Below, piece after piece: positions 38,405-49,143 of a stretch of 64,000 nt of DNA. Made by a program: the position numbers and the translations under genes. The notes beneath the pieces were generated by a model. It was given only the letters and a program-made list of their open reading frames with translations. It made no database searches and was not told the origin of the DNA. Numbering within the stretch: position 1 is the stretch's first letter; each line of letters starts with the position of its first letter. The stretch is from Comamonadaceae bacterium. GTDB lineage: Bacteria; Pseudomonadota; Gammaproteobacteria; Burkholderiales; Burkholderiaceae_C. The DNA is taken from contig CANFJF010000001.1 of NCBI GenBank assembly GCA_947447355.1, positions 62,001 through 126,000 of the forward strand, written 5' to 3'.

Positions 38405-38447
38405 CCGCGAGGCAAGGCAAGGAGATTCTCCTTAACCCTTCTCGCGG
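38405..38447. repeat. nested inverted repeat CCGCGAG...AAGGAGA-T-TCTCCTT...CTCGCGG overlapping the expected bfr RBS/start region
   Basis: Inner palindrome 38419-38433, outer arms 38405-38411 and 38441-38447, read directly. Confidence 0.8.
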
Positions 38448-38472
38448 CAGGACACAGGACTCAACTCAAGGC

Positions 38473-40044
38473 TCAGGCTGCCGGCGCCGAAGTCCGGATC
38501 AGGTGATCAAAAGCGCCCAGCGCTGCCTTGGCACCGTCGCCGGCGGCAATGATGATTTGCTTGAACGGCACGGTGGTGGCGTCACCCGCTGCGAAGACGC
38601 CCGGCACCGAGGTTTGCCCCTTGGCATCGACCACAATTTCGCCGTGCTTGGACAACTCGACCACGCCCTTCAGCCAGTCGGTGTTCGGCACCAGACCGAT
38701 CTGGATGAACACGCCATCCAGTGCGACCGTGTGGAGCTCGTTGCTGGCGCGGTCTTTGTAGACCAGACCGTTGACGGTTTGGTCTCCGGTGATCTCCGTG
38801 GTTTGCGCGTTGGTGAGCACTGTCACGTTTTGCAAGCTGTGGAGCTTGCGTTGCAGCACGGCATCTGCGCGCAATGCCTTGTCAAACTCAATCAGCGTCA
38901 CATGGCCAACCACGCCAGCCAGATCAATCGCCGCTTCAACGCCAGAGTTACCCCCGCCGACCACAGCCACGTGCTTGCCTTTGAAGAGCGGGCCGTCGCA
39001 ATGCGGGCAGTACGCCACGCCCTTGTTTTTGAATTCGGCTTCGCCGGGTACGTTGATGTTGCGCCAGCGTGCGCCGGTCGAGATGATGATCGCTTTGCTC
39101 TTTAACGAGGCGCCACTGTCGAGCTGAATTTCGATCAAATCTTTGCCTGGGCCACTGTTCGGAATCAGCGCCTTGGCGCGTTGCATGTTCATGATGTCAA
39201 CGTCATAGGCGCGGACATGCTCTTCAAGCGCCAGCGCGAACTTCGGTCCTTCGGTTTCCTTGATGGAAATGAAGTTTTCAATGCCAAGTGTGTCGAGCGT
39301 TTGACCGCCAAATTTCTCTGACGCGATGCCGGTGCGAATGCCCTTGCGTGCGGCATACACCGCAGCGGCTGCGCCGGCTGGGCCGCCGCCAATGATCAGC
39401 ACGTCAAAAGGTGCTTTGGCAGCAATTTTGGTGGCTTCGCGTTCGACGGCGCTGGTGTCGATTTTGGCGAGAATTTCTTCCAGGCTGGTGCGACCTTGGC
39501 TGAACTCGGTGCCGTTCAAAAAGACGGTGGGCACAGCCATGATCTGGCGCGCTTTGACTTCGTCTTGAAACAAGCTGCCGTCGATCATGGTGGTGCGAAT
39601 GTGTGGGTTTTGTACGGCCATCAGATTCAATGCCTGAACCACATCGGGGCAGCTGTGGCAGCTCAGCGAGACGTAAATTTCAAATTCAAAGTCGCCATCC
39701 AGCGCTCGAATTTGTTGTAGCACTACTTCATCGACTTTGGGCGGGTAGCCGCCGATCTGCAATAACGCCAAGATCAGCGAGGTGAATTCGTGGCCCATGG
39801 GCAGTCCGGCAAAGCGCGGACCGTGGTTTTCGCTAGGGCGGTTGATTGAAAACGATGGCTTGCGTAAGTTGTCGTCGCGGCTTTCCGTGACAGTGACCAA
39901 GGCCGAGGAATCTGTGATGTCTTTCAGCAGCGACTGCAGCTCAACCGAGGCCTTGCTGTCGTCGAGCGAGGCGACGATCTCGATCGGCTGCGTGGCGCGG
40001 TCGAGGTAACTCTTGAGTTGGGCTTTGGTGGCAGCGTCGAGCAT
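38473..40044 (-). CDS. ahpF: alkyl hydroperoxide reductase subunit F
   Basis: [30 protein letters not shown]...[23 protein letters not shown]...[21 protein letters not shown]...[26 protein letters not shown]. Confidence 0.97.
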   Translation of the reverse strand: MLDAATKAQLKSYLDRATQPIEIVASLDDSKASVELQSLLKDITDSSALVTVTESRDDNLRKPSFSINRPSENHGPRFAGLPMGHEFTSLILALLQIGGYPPKVDEVVLQQIRALDGDFEFEIYVSLSCHSCPDVVQALNLMAVQNPHIRTTMIDGSLFQDEVKARQIMAVPTVFLNGTEFSQGRTSLEEILAKIDTSAVEREATKIAAKAPFDVLIIGGGPAGAAAAVYAARKGIRTGIASEKFGGQTLDTLGIENFISIKETEGPKFALALEEHVRAYDVDIMNMQRAKALIPNSGPGKDLIEIQLDSGASLKSKAIIISTGARWRNINVPGEAEFKNKGVAYCPHCDGPLFKGKHVAVVGGGNSGVEAAIDLAGVVGHVTLIEFDKALRADAVLQRKLHSLQNVTVLTNAQTTEITGDQTVNGLVYKDRASNELHTVALDGVFIQIGLVPNTDWLKGVVELSKHGEIVVDAKGQTSVPGVFAAGDATTVPFKQIIIAAGDGAKAALGAFDHLIRTSAPAA

Positions 40045-40108
40045 GAAGACTCACTTTGAAAAATAGGGAAACGGGGGAGCTGATGGTGCTGGGCAGGCCA
40101 GCGCCAAT

Positions 40109-40136
40109 AAAAAAGCCCGGACGCAAGCGCCCGGGC
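40109..40136 (-). terminator. rho-independent terminator between ahpC and ahpF
   Basis: Minus strand GCCCGGGCG-CTTG-CGTCCGGGC followed by TTTTTT. Confidence 0.87.
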
Positions 40137-40153
40137 TGGGCGCACAGAGGAGC

Positions 40154-40726
40154 TTAGATCTTGCCGACGAGGTCAAAAGAAGGCTTCAGGGTTTCAGCGC
40201 CCTCAGTCCATTTGGCTGGGCAGACTTCACCTGGATGGGCTGCAACGTATTGCGCAGCTTTGACGCGGCGCAGCAATTCAGCAGCGTCACGGCCGATACC
40301 GTTGTCGTGCACTTCGATGGTCTTGATCTTGCCGGCAGGGTCGATCACGAAAGTGCCGCGGTAAGCCAGACCAGCGTCTTCACCTTCTTCGATCATCACT
40401 TCGAAGGCGCGGGCCAGTTGGCCGCTTGGGTCGCCGATCATCGGGTAGGTGATCTTGCCGATGGTGTCCGATGTGTCGTGCCAAGCTTTGTGGGTGAAAT
40501 GGGTGTCGGTGGACACGCTGTAGACCTCGACGCCCATTTTCTGGAATTCAGCGTAATGGTCGGCCAAGTCGCCGAGTTCGGTTGGGCAGACGAAGGTGAA
40601 GTCAGCCGGGTAGAACACCACGACAGACCATTTGCCTTTGAAGTTGTCATTGCTGACAGGGATAAATTTGCCGTTGTGGTAAGCAGTTGCTTTGAATGGA
40701 ACGATTTCAGTATTGATTAAGGACAT
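40154..40726 (-). CDS. ahpC: alkyl hydroperoxide reductase subunit C (peroxiredoxin)
   Basis: [61 protein letters not shown]...[10 protein letters not shown]. Confidence 0.97.
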   Translation of the reverse strand: MSLINTEIVPFKATAYHNGKFIPVSNDNFKGKWSVVVFYPADFTFVCPTELGDLADHYAEFQKMGVEVYSVSTDTHFTHKAWHDTSDTIGKITYPMIGDPSGQLARAFEVMIEEGEDAGLAYRGTFVIDPAGKIKTIEVHDNGIGRDAAELLRRVKAAQYVAAHPGEVCPAKWTEGAETLKPSFDLVGKI

Positions 40727-40797
40727 GATTGGCTTTTGGAAGGTTGCTATCGAAATTCGACAGTCAATAGTTTAACTTCATAAGCTGATGAATTTCA

Positions 40798-40812
40798 ATA
40801 GATTATTGCTAT
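40798..40812. promoter_or_regulatory. ATAG-N7-CTAT element upstream of ahpC (half of an OxyR-type site)
   Basis: ATAGattattgCTAT, matches one half of the four-tetranucleotide OxyR consensus; other half not seen. Confidence 0.3.
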
Positions 40813-40816
40813 TTAA

Positions 40817-40828
40817 AGGGTTAACCCT
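40817..40828. repeat. perfect palindrome AGGGTTAACCCT
   Basis: Direct reading in the ahpC upstream region. Confidence 0.7.
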
Positions 40829-40911
40829 CTCTATTGAACGCCTGGGCAACGCGTGCCTACCGCCCGTTTCCGCTTTAACTGTTGTCAGTTTCAAACGCTT
40901 CATGCGCTTTC

Positions 40912-41733
40912 TCAATACCCTAGCCGCTCAGGCCTGACCTCTTGCAAGATCGTCGTGGCGATCTCTTCGATGGATTTGGTGGTGGTCGACAACCAGCGAA
41001 TACCTTCGCGCCGCATCATTGCTTCAGCTTCATGAATTTCATGGTTGCAGTTGGCCACGCTCGAATAAGTTGAATTCGGTCGGCGTTCGTTTCGGATTTG
41101 GCTCAGTCGCTCAGGCGCGATCGTCAGGCCAAAGATTTTTTTACGGTGTGGCACCAGCGCTGGGGGTAATTGGCGGCGCTCAAAATCTTCTGGAATCAAG
41201 GGGTAGTTCGAGGCTTTGACACCGAACTGCATCGCCAAATACAGCGAAGTCGGCGTTTTTCCGCTACGGCTCACGCCCACCAGAATCACATCTGAGCCCG
41301 CTAAGTCCCGGTTGCTCTGTCCATCGTCATGCGCCAATGAAAAGTTAATCGCTTCAATACGCTCGTCGTAAGCTTTGCTTTTGGACGCGTCTGAAAACCG
41401 TCCGACGCGGTGGTTCGACTTCAGCCCCAGTTCGCGTTCCAGCGGCGAGACGAACATGCCAAACATGTCCAGCAGCATGCCGTTGCAATGCGCTTTGATG
41501 ACCGACAGAATTTCCATATTCACCAAGGTGGTGAAGACGATGGGGCGGACGCCTTCTAATTCACCGGTGTGGTTGATTTGACGGACGGCCTGATGCGCCT
41601 TGTCCACGCTGTCAATGAACGGCAAACGCACATGACGCGGGTTGATTTCGAACTGGGCCAGAATCGCGTTGCCGAAGGTCTCGGCTGTGATGCCAGTGCC
41701 GTCAGAGATAAAAAATACGGTTCGATTGGCCAT
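40912..41733 (-). CDS. ppsR: PEP synthase regulatory protein (bifunctional kinase/phosphorylase)
   Basis: [28 protein letters not shown]...[34 protein letters not shown]; divergent from ppsA. Confidence 0.95.
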   Translation of the reverse strand: MANRTVFFISDGTGITAETFGNAILAQFEINPRHVRLPFIDSVDKAHQAVRQINHTGELEGVRPIVFTTLVNMEILSVIKAHCNGMLLDMFGMFVSPLERELGLKSNHRVGRFSDASKSKAYDERIEAINFSLAHDDGQSNRDLAGSDVILVGVSRSGKTPTSLYLAMQFGVKASNYPLIPEDFERRQLPPALVPHRKKIFGLTIAPERLSQIRNERRPNSTYSSVANCNHEIHEAEAMMRREGIRWLSTTTKSIEEIATTILQEVRPERLGY

Positions 41734-41933
41734 GGGTGGGTCTTTGGTCGGTCTTGGGATGTGTTTTGAAGGGCGTCGTTTGAGGGGCCACTGAAAATTC
41801 AGCGGCCATCTACAATTGCCGCTAATTATCCAGACTCTGTCGCCATGCACCGCAACAACTCTTTCAAACAACAACAAGGTTGGCTGCCGTCCATGGAGGC
41901 TCACATGTTTTTAAAACCTCCCGGAGTATTTAA

Positions 41934-44333
41934 ATGTCCAACTTGTTTGAGGCGACCGCCCTGGTCGTACCGTTCGAAAACCTGAGGATGACCGACGTCG
42001 ACTCGGTCGGCGGTAAAAACGCCAGCCTTGGCGAAATGATTTCCCAACTGCCTACCGGCCCGAAAGGCGTTCGTGTTCCGACGGGCTTTGCCACCACTGC
42101 CCATGCTTTTCGCGTTTTTCTCGCGCATGCTGGCTTAGACAAAAAGATCAACGGCGTGCTTGACACGCTCGACACCGAAGATGTGCGAGCGCTCGCCGCA
42201 GCCGGCGCACAGATTCGCGCGATGGTCGAAGCTCAGCCTTTTCCGGCTGACTTTGAGGCCGCTATTCGCCAAAGTTTCGCTGCGTTGAGCGCTGGTAACC
42301 CTCAGGCCAGCTTTGCGGTGCGTTCTTCCGCTACCGCTGAAGACTTGCCCGACGCGTCTTTTGCCGGTCAGCAGGAAACCTTTTTGAACGTGGTGGGCGT
42401 CGAGGACGTGCTACACAAGATGAAAGAAGTGTTTGCCTCCTTGTACAACGACCGCGCTATCAGTTACCGCGTGCACAAGGGCTTTGCACACGCCGATGTG
42501 GCCCTCTCTGCCGGCGTTCAGCGCATGGTGCGCAGCGACTTGGGTGCTGCCGGCGTCATGTTCACCATCGACACCGAAAGCGGTTTTGAAGACGTGGTCT
42601 TCATCACCTCCAGCTATGGTTTGGGTGAAACAGTGGTGCAGGGCGCCGTCAATCCTGACGAGTTTTATGTGCACAAGCCGATGCTGCGGGCCGGTAACCG
42701 CGCGGTGATCCGCCGCAACCTGGGCTCCAAGTTGTTGCAGATGGAATTCACCAGCGCCGACGAGAAAAAAGCCACCGGTCAGTTGGTTAAAACGACTGAT
42801 GTGCCGGTCGAGTTGCGCAACCGTTTCTCGCTGACAGATGACGACGTTGAGCAACTTGCCCGTTACGCCTTGATCATCGAAGCCCATTACGGCCGCGCCA
42901 TGGATGTGGAGTGGGGCAAGGACGGCACCGACGGCGAAATTTATATTTTGCAGGCCCGTCCGGAAACCGTCAAAAGCCAGTCCAAGGGCAAGCCTGAGCA
43001 GCGCTACAAACTCAAAGCCACTGGTACCGTGCTGACAGAAGGTCGCGCAATTGGCCAAAAAATCGGCACTGGCCCTGTGCGCATCGTGCGGCACATCAGC
43101 GAAATGGACCAAGTTCAAGCGGGTGACGTGCTGGTGACGGACATGACCGACCCGAACTGGGAACCGGTGATGAAGCGCGCTTCCGCCATCGTCACCAACC
43201 GCGGTGGACGGACTTGCCACGCGGCGATCATTGCGCGCGAGTTGGGTATTCCGGCGGTGGTCGGCTGTGGCGATGCGACCGAGTTGCTGAAAGACGGCAT
43301 GCTGGTGACCGTGAGTTGCGCTGAAGGCGACACCGGCAATATTTACGACGGCCTGCTCGAGACCGAGGTCACTGAAGTCATCCGCGGCGAGATGCCGCCG
43401 ATTGACGTCAAGATCACGATGAACATTGGCAATCCGCAACTGGCGTTTGACTTCTGCCAGATTCCGAACCACGGTGTTGGCCTGGCGCGGCTGGAGTTCA
43501 TCATCAACAACAACATTGGCGTGCACCCGAAAGCCATTTTGGACTACCCGAATGTCGATGCCGACTTGAAAAAGGCTGTTGAGAGCGTGGCCCGCGGCCA
43601 TGCCTCACCGCGCGCTTTTTACGTCGACAAAGTGACCGAAGGCATCGCCACCATTGGCGCGGCTTTCTGGCCAAAACCTGTCATCGTGCGTCTGTCGGAC
43701 TTCAAGTCCAACGAATACCGCAAGCTGATCGGCGGCTCCCGTTACGAGCCTGAGGAAGAGAACCCAATGCTGGGTTTCCGCGGTGCAGCGCGTTACCTGA
43801 GCGCCGACTTTGCCGGTGCTTTTGCCATGGAGTGCGAGGCTTTCAAGCGCGTGCGCAACGAGATGGGTCTGGTCAACGTCGAAGTCATGGTGCCCTTCGT
43901 GCGCACACTCGGGCAGGCCCAGGCCGTCATCGAGTTGCTCGGTCAGCATGGGCTCAAGCGCGGCGAAAACGGCTTGCGCATCATCATGATGTGCGAGGTC
44001 CCGAGCAACGCCGTGTTGGCCGATGAGTTCTTAGAGTACTTTGACGGATTTTCAATCGGTTCTAACGACTTGACGCAGCTGACGCTGGGTCTTGACCGGG
44101 ATTCCGGCCTTGAAATTCTGGCCAAAGACTTCGACGAGCGTGACCCTGCGGTCAAAGCCCTGTTGAGTCTGGCCATCAAAGCTTGCCTGCGCCAAGGCAA
44201 ATATGTCGGTATCTGTGGCCAAGGCCCCAGCGATCACCCTGACTTTGCGCAGTGGCTGAAAGAGCAGGGCATTGGCTCGATGTCCTTGAACCCGGACACG
44301 GTCATCGACACTTGGAAAAAGCTCGCCGGCTGA
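41934..44333 (+). CDS. ppsA: phosphoenolpyruvate synthase
   Basis: [18 protein letters not shown]..., [41 protein letters not shown]. Confidence 0.98.
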   Translation: MSNLFEATALVVPFENLRMTDVDSVGGKNASLGEMISQLPTGPKGVRVPTGFATTAHAFRVFLAHAGLDKKINGVLDTLDTEDVRALAAAGAQIRAMVEAQPFPADFEAAIRQSFAALSAGNPQASFAVRSSATAEDLPDASFAGQQETFLNVVGVEDVLHKMKEVFASLYNDRAISYRVHKGFAHADVALSAGVQRMVRSDLGAAGVMFTIDTESGFEDVVFITSSYGLGETVVQGAVNPDEFYVHKPMLRAGNRAVIRRNLGSKLLQMEFTSADEKKATGQLVKTTDVPVELRNRFSLTDDDVEQLARYALIIEAHYGRAMDVEWGKDGTDGEIYILQARPETVKSQSKGKPEQRYKLKATGTVLTEGRAIGQKIGTGPVRIVRHISEMDQVQAGDVLVTDMTDPNWEPVMKRASAIVTNRGGRTCHAAIIARELGIPAVVGCGDATELLKDGMLVTVSCAEGDTGNIYDGLLETEVTEVIRGEMPPIDVKITMNIGNPQLAFDFCQIPNHGVGLARLEFIINNNIGVHPKAILDYPNVDADLKKAVESVARGHASPRAFYVDKVTEGIATIGAAFWPKPVIVRLSDFKSNEYRKLIGGSRYEPEEENPMLGFRGAARYLSADFAGAFAMECEAFKRVRNEMGLVNVEVMVPFVRTLGQAQAVIELLGQHGLKRGENGLRIIMMCEVPSNAVLADEFLEYFDGFSIGSNDLTQLTLGLDRDSGLEILAKDFDERDPAVKALLSLAIKACLRQGKYVGICGQGPSDHPDFAQWLKEQGIGSMSLNPDTVIDTWKKLAG

Positions 44334-44355
44334 CCGGCTGCCGGACTGCTCTTCA

Positions 44356-44925
44356 ATGATTGCCGCCGCTTACTGGATGCAGCGCGGGCTGGCCATGGGC
44401 TTGCTTTACGCAGGTTGGTCTCGTCTGGCCTTGGCTGTTTTGAATCGTCTGCTGGTCTTGCGACCTCGCGATTTATACGCTGGGGTCCGTCGTGCCAAAG
44501 TGCTGGCTGACTTGGGTCAAAAAAACGCTGCGATCAAAAGCTTGCAGGAATTGCTGGTCGATCATCCTCAGCATGCCGCCAGTTGGTACCAACTGGCGTA
44601 TCTGCAAGAAAGTTGCCAGCGTCATGCGGAGTCAGAGCCGGCCTTTAGGTCGGCTCTGGCCATTGACCCCGATATGGATGAGGCTTGGTATGGATTGGCG
44701 ATGCTGTTGGTACGTGAAGAGCGGCTGGACGAAGCCGTCGCGGCGCTGGAGCACACAACCCGTCTTCAGCCTTTGAGTCCGCACGGTTGGTACCAATTAG
44801 GCAAAACCCATGCGAAACTCGCGCAATCCGAACAAGCCCTGGAGGTGATTCGGCGTCTGCGCACCTTTGAGCCGCAAGTGGCCAACCGGTTGGCCAGTGA
44901 GATCGGCCTGTGTGGTGTGAAGTGA
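44356..44925 (+). CDS. TPR repeat protein
   Basis: Tandem TPR-like repeats (ASWYQLAYLQESCQRHAESEPAFRSALAIDPDMDEAWYGLAMLLVREERLDEAVAALEHTTRLQP). Confidence 0.82.
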   Translation: MIAAAYWMQRGLAMGLLYAGWSRLALAVLNRLLVLRPRDLYAGVRRAKVLADLGQKNAAIKSLQELLVDHPQHAASWYQLAYLQESCQRHAESEPAFRSALAIDPDMDEAWYGLAMLLVREERLDEAVAALEHTTRLQPLSPHGWYQLGKTHAKLAQSEQALEVIRRLRTFEPQVANRLASEIGLCGVK

Positions 44926-45001
44926 AACGTTGCTTCTAATGCGCGGTTGAAAAAACAAACAATAAATAGCCGAAAACGGCTTACGGTTGGAGGCAAGCGG
45001 T

Positions 45002-45262
45002 ATGCAGGCAAACAACAATCGCCGCCTTTATTGGTGCAAAAACATCAGGCTCACCGGCCTCTTGATGATGTTTTGGTTTTTTGTGTCCTTCGGCGTGAGC
45101 TTCTACGCCCGCGAGCTGAATTTCGATTTTTTCGGCTGGCCATTCAGTTTTTGGATGGCAGCGCAGGGCTCGCCGCTGGTCTATGTCGTCATCATCGCCA
45201 TTTATGCGCGCTATATGGAGCGGTTAGATGTCGCTCATGGCTTCGACGAAAGCGAGGACTAG
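45002..45262 (+). CDS. DUF4212 domain protein (putative solute:sodium symporter small subunit)
   Basis: YWCKNIRLTGLLMMFWFFVSFGVSFYARELNFDFFGWPFSFWMAAQGSPLVYVVIIAIYARYME. Confidence 0.92.
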   Translation: MQANNNRRLYWCKNIRLTGLLMMFWFFVSFGVSFYARELNFDFFGWPFSFWMAAQGSPLVYVVIIAIYARYMERLDVAHGFDESED

Positions 45263-45263
45263 C

Positions 45264-47387
45264 ATGCCTACCAACCCGAATTCAGGTGGTGGAAGCGGAG
45301 CGCAAGCGCGGGCCGCATTCAAAACGGCGTTGAACCACGTTTACAAATGGTACGCGGCTGGCTTTCTTGCCTTCGTGCTGGCGCTGGCTGTTTTGGAGCA
45401 GATGGGCTTGTCGCGTCAGTGGATCGGTTTGATTTTTCTGCTAGCCACCATTGGCCTGTATGCGGGCATCGGCATCATGTGCCGAACCACCGATGCCGCG
45501 GAATATTACGTCGCCGGTCGCCGTGTGCCTGCCGTTTACAACGGTATGGCCACGGGTGCTGACTGGATGTCCGCAGCCTCTTTCATTGGCTTGGCGGGCA
45601 CGCTCTACCTGACGGGATACAGCGGTCTGGCTTTCATCATGGGCTGGACGGGGGGGTATTGCCTAGTGGCCTTTTTTCTAGCGCCGTATCTGCGGAAATT
45701 TGGACAGTTCACTATTCCTGACTTTTTGGGCGAACGCTATGGCGGTAACGTGCCGCGATTAATGGGCGTGATGGCTGCCATCTTTTGCTCCTTCACCTAC
45801 GTGGTAGCCCAGATCTACGGTGTTGGCATCATCACTGCGCGTCTGACCGGTGTGGCCTTCGAATTGGGTATTTTTCTGGGTCTCGGCGGGATCTTGCTGT
45901 GTTCGTTCTTGGGCGGTATGCGCGCTGTCACGTGGACGCAGGTGGCCCAATACTTGGTGATCATCGTGGCCTACCTGCTGCCGGTGGTGTGGTTGTCAGT
46001 CAAGCAGACGGGCGTACCCGTGCCACAGGCGATTTATGGATACCAGTTGCAAAAAGTCACTGCTCGCGAAACAGAGTTGAGCCTCGATCCTAAAGAGCAG
46101 GAAGTTCAGAAAATTTTCAAGGAGCGTGCAGCTGAACTAGCGGCCAAACTGCGGGACCCCCACGCCGCTTTGGTGGCCGATCGGGTTCGTGCCACCAAAG
46201 TGCTGGCAGAACTCAAGTCGACAGATGCCCCCTTGGGTTTGATCTATGCCGCCGATCGGGCGCTGAGCAACTTGCCCAAAACGACCGATGCCGCGTTGAA
46301 TGGCTGGATGCTCGAAAAAGCCGAGGCGGATGCTAAATCCCGGCCACTCAACGGTATGCCCCCGCATGCGCAGCAATTTGCGGGAGATCCGGCCGGCGAC
46401 CCTAAGGCGCGCGAAGAGTTTGACGTGTCGCGGCGAAATTTTTTAGCCTTGGTGTTTTGCCTGATGGTGGGCACGGCCGCCTTGCCGCACATCCTGATTC
46501 GTTATTACACCGTGCCGAGTGTCAAAGAAGCCCGTCAATCGGTGGCTTGGTCGCTGCTGTTTATTGTGTTGCTCTACATCACGGCGCCAGCCTTGGCGGT
46601 GCTGGTGAAGTACGAGGTGTTCACCTTGGTGGTGGGCACGCCTTTCGACCAGTTACCTGACTGGATCACGGCTTGGAATAAAGTCGATCCGAGTTTGTTG
46701 TCGGTGGTCGATGTGAACCATGATGGTCTCTTGCAGCTTAATGAAATGTCCATTGGTGGCGACATCATCATGCTGGCGGCGCCTGCCATCGGTGGCTTGC
46801 CCTATGTTGTATCTGGGCTGGTGGCTGCTGGCGGCTTGGCGGCGGCCTTGTCGACCGCAGATGGCCTGTTGCTGACGATTGCCAGTTCACTCAGTCATGA
46901 CGTTTACTACAAGATGATTGACCCGAATGCATCGACGGCTCGCCGGGTAACTTTGTCCAAAGTGCTGCTGCTGGTGGTCGCTTTAGGAGCTGCTTATGTC
47001 GCCTCTCATAAGCCTGCGGACATTTTATTTTTGGTGTCTGCAGCATTTTCGTTTGCAGCCGCGGCTTTCTTTCCAGCCCTGTCGCTGGGCATTTTTTGGA
47101 AACGGGCGACGGGTATCGCCGCCTCGTTGGGCATGGTGGCGGGTCTCGGAACCACGTTGTATTACATGATGCTGACTCAACCTTGGATGCGCAGACTGTT
47201 CAACGTGACACGGCCGATCGAGCTTTGGTGGGGGATTCAGCCGATTTCTGCCGGCGTCTTTGGTGTGCCGGTGGGTTTTGCGGTGATCATTGTGGTCAGC
47301 CTGCTGACCAAGCGGCCTAGCCCTGCTGTCCAAGATTTGGTTGAATATGTGCGCTACCCAAGTTTGAGAACCTCTGAAAAACGCTAA
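45264..47387 (+). CDS. sodium:solute symporter family protein (VC_2705-like, large subunit)
   Basis: Many TM segments; EYYVAGRRVPAVYNGMATGADWMSAASFIGLAGTLYLTGY; follows DUF4212 gene. Confidence 0.93.
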   Translation: MPTNPNSGGGSGAQARAAFKTALNHVYKWYAAGFLAFVLALAVLEQMGLSRQWIGLIFLLATIGLYAGIGIMCRTTDAAEYYVAGRRVPAVYNGMATGADWMSAASFIGLAGTLYLTGYSGLAFIMGWTGGYCLVAFFLAPYLRKFGQFTIPDFLGERYGGNVPRLMGVMAAIFCSFTYVVAQIYGVGIITARLTGVAFELGIFLGLGGILLCSFLGGMRAVTWTQVAQYLVIIVAYLLPVVWLSVKQTGVPVPQAIYGYQLQKVTARETELSLDPKEQEVQKIFKERAAELAAKLRDPHAALVADRVRATKVLAELKSTDAPLGLIYAADRALSNLPKTTDAALNGWMLEKAEADAKSRPLNGMPPHAQQFAGDPAGDPKAREEFDVSRRNFLALVFCLMVGTAALPHILIRYYTVPSVKEARQSVAWSLLFIVLLYITAPALAVLVKYEVFTLVVGTPFDQLPDWITAWNKVDPSLLSVVDVNHDGLLQLNEMSIGGDIIMLAAPAIGGLPYVVSGLVAAGGLAAALSTADGLLLTIASSLSHDVYYKMIDPNASTARRVTLSKVLLLVVALGAAYVASHKPADILFLVSAAFSFAAAAFFPALSLGIFWKRATGIAASLGMVAGLGTTLYYMMLTQPWMRRLFNVTRPIELWWGIQPISAGVFGVPVGFAVIIVVSLLTKRPSPAVQDLVEYVRYPSLRTSEKR

Positions 47388-47403
47388 GGTGCGATTGGCG
47401 GGC

Positions 47404-47409
47404 TATAAT
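47404..47409 (+). promoter_or_regulatory. TATAAT -10 element, likely rpsF operon promoter
   Basis: ggcTATAATcatg upstream of rpsF; no clear -35. Confidence 0.45.
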
Positions 47410-47424
47410 CATGGGCTTCGCCTT

Positions 47425-47452
47425 GCTGCACCCTTAACGACGCTGGGGCAGC
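47425..47452 (+). promoter_or_regulatory. 5' UTR stem-loop of rpsF, candidate S6:S18 autoregulatory leader
   Basis: GCTGC-a-CCC...GGG-GCAGC stem in the rpsF leader. Confidence 0.35.
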
Positions 47453-47476
47453 TTTCATCAACCAAAAGGAGAGTTT

Positions 47477-47842
47477 ATGCGTCATTACGAAATCATCTTG
47501 CTGATCCATCCGGATCAAAGCGAGCAGGTCCCGGCCATGCTGGAACGCTACAAAACCATGATCACCGTCGGTGGTGGCAAAGTGCACCGCGTCGAAGATT
47601 GGGGTCGCCGTCAACTGGCTTACCTGATCCAGAAGCTGGCCAAAGCCCACTACCTGTGCATCAACATTGAAGCCACGCAAGCTGTCATGGACGAAATTGA
47701 ACACGCGTTCAAATTCAATGACGCTGTGCTGCGTCACATGACTGTGGTCAAGAAAAAGGCTGAAACCGGCCCATCCCTCATGATGCGCAACGTCGAGAGA
47801 GAAGAAGCCCGCAAAGCCCAGCAGCAGGAATACGCAGCTTAA
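47477..47842 (+). CDS. rpsF: 30S ribosomal protein S6
   Basis: [29 protein letters not shown]...[23 protein letters not shown]. Confidence 0.98.
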   Translation: MRHYEIILLIHPDQSEQVPAMLERYKTMITVGGGKVHRVEDWGRRQLAYLIQKLAKAHYLCINIEATQAVMDEIEHAFKFNDAVLRHMTVVKKKAETGPSLMMRNVEREEARKAQQQEYAA

Positions 47843-47904
47843 TCAGCCGCTAAAAACCACTGTTGTACGCGATTGAATGTTGCTTACCTGATTTGATGAT
47901 TTGA

Positions 47905-48192
47905 GTGAACCATGTTGATTTGACGGCGAGTATTGTGGAGGTCAGCCCTCTGCGTTACACGCCAGCTGGACTCCCCGCTGCCAATTTTGTTCTCGACCAC
48001 GAGTCTGAAGTTGAGGAGGCAGGCAGCAACCGGCAAGTCAAATTAAGTATCAAGGCGGTTGCCTTTGGAAAGATGGCTGAACAAACAAGCCAGCTTCCTT
48101 TGGGAAAAGTCTTCAGGTTTCGCGGATTTCTCATCAGTGCACGCACCAACAAAAGCGTCATTTTTCATATTCAAGAATTGAACCCTATTTAA
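47905..48192 (+). CDS. priB: primosomal replication protein N (PriB), GTG start
   Basis: [47 protein letters not shown]; between rpsF and rpsR. Confidence 0.93.
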   Translation: MNHVDLTASIVEVSPLRYTPAGLPAANFVLDHESEVEEAGSNRQVKLSIKAVAFGKMAEQTSQLPLGKVFRFRGFLISARTNKSVIFHIQELNPI

Positions 48193-48202
48193 GGAGTCCT
48201 TC

Positions 48203-48487
48203 ATGCCCGGACCAAAACGTTTCAACAAAGACAAGCGCCCTAAGCGCAATACCCAATCTCTGCTGTTCAAGCGCAAGCGCTTTTGCCGCTTCACCGCTGC
48301 TGGCGTGGAAGAGATTGACTACAAAGACATCGACACCCTGCGTGACTTCGTCGCCGAAAACGGAAAAATCATCCCTGCGCGCCTGACTGGCACGCGCGCG
48401 ATTTTTCAACGCCAAATCAACACCGCCGTCAAGCGCGCTCGCTTTCTTGCGATGCTGCCTTACAGCGACCAACACCGTAGCCTGTAA
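48203..48487 (+). CDS. rpsR: 30S ribosomal protein S18
   Basis: [70 protein letters not shown]. Confidence 0.98.
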   Translation: MPGPKRFNKDKRPKRNTQSLLFKRKRFCRFTAAGVEEIDYKDIDTLRDFVAENGKIIPARLTGTRAIFQRQINTAVKRARFLAMLPYSDQHRSL

Positions 48488-48498
48488 GGAGCACAAGC

Positions 48499-48951
48499 AT
48501 GCAAATTATTCTGCTCGACAAAGTTGTCAACCTGGGCAATCTGGGTGATGTCGTCAAAGTCAAAGACGGCTATGCACGCAATTTCCTGATCCCATCGGGC
48601 CGCGCACGTCGCGCTACCGCTGTCGCGATCAAGGAATTCGAAGTCAAACGCGCCGATCTTGAAAAAGTCGCCGCGGCCAAATTGGCCGAGTCACAAGCCC
48701 AAGGCGCCAAGCTTGGCGGTACCGTGATCAAGCTCACACAGAAGGCTGGCGTTGACGGTCGTCTGTTTGGTTCGGTCACCAATTCAGACATCGCTCAGGA
48801 ACTGACCAAACAAGGCTTCGCTGTCTTGAAGGCTCAGATCCGCATGCCTAACGGTCCTTTGAAGGTCGTTGGCGACCATCCAGTCGGCGTTGCACTGCAC
48901 ACTGATGTGCTGGTCGACGTCACCGTGACGGTGTACGGCGAATCCGCTTAA
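48499..48951 (+). CDS. rplI: 50S ribosomal protein L9
   Basis: [40 protein letters not shown]. Confidence 0.98.
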   Translation: MQIILLDKVVNLGNLGDVVKVKDGYARNFLIPSGRARRATAVAIKEFEVKRADLEKVAAAKLAESQAQGAKLGGTVIKLTQKAGVDGRLFGSVTNSDIAQELTKQGFAVLKAQIRMPNGPLKVVGDHPVGVALHTDVLVDVTVTVYGESA

Positions 48952-48970
48952 GAGTTCACGCTCCCTTGAA

Positions 48971-48999
48971 AAGCCGCTCCTCGGGGCGGCTTTTTTTTT
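48971..48999 (+). terminator. rho-independent terminator after rplI
   Basis: AGCCGCTCC-TC-GGGGCGGCT then a run of T. Confidence 0.92.
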
Positions 49000-49143
49000 G
49001 GCGAAAGCGGATGTTCTGCCCAACGATTCGATTTAAATCACATTTCCACGCTCTATGCACATCAGACTCACCTGTTATGCACAGCTTTATCCCAAGGCGT
49101 TTTACGACTCTGGCTTTAACATGGCCGTGTTTTCAGGAAAATC

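Noticed and set aside
42411-43601. 396-aa minus-strand ORF antisense to ppsA
   Set aside because: Shadow ORF in GC-rich coding DNA; no recognisable domains, and fully covered by the well-supported ppsA frame
44968-44981. AGCCG-AAAA-CGGCT hairpin upstream of the DUF4212 gene as a riboswitch or terminator
   Set aside because: Only a 5-bp stem with no T-run; too small to support a function
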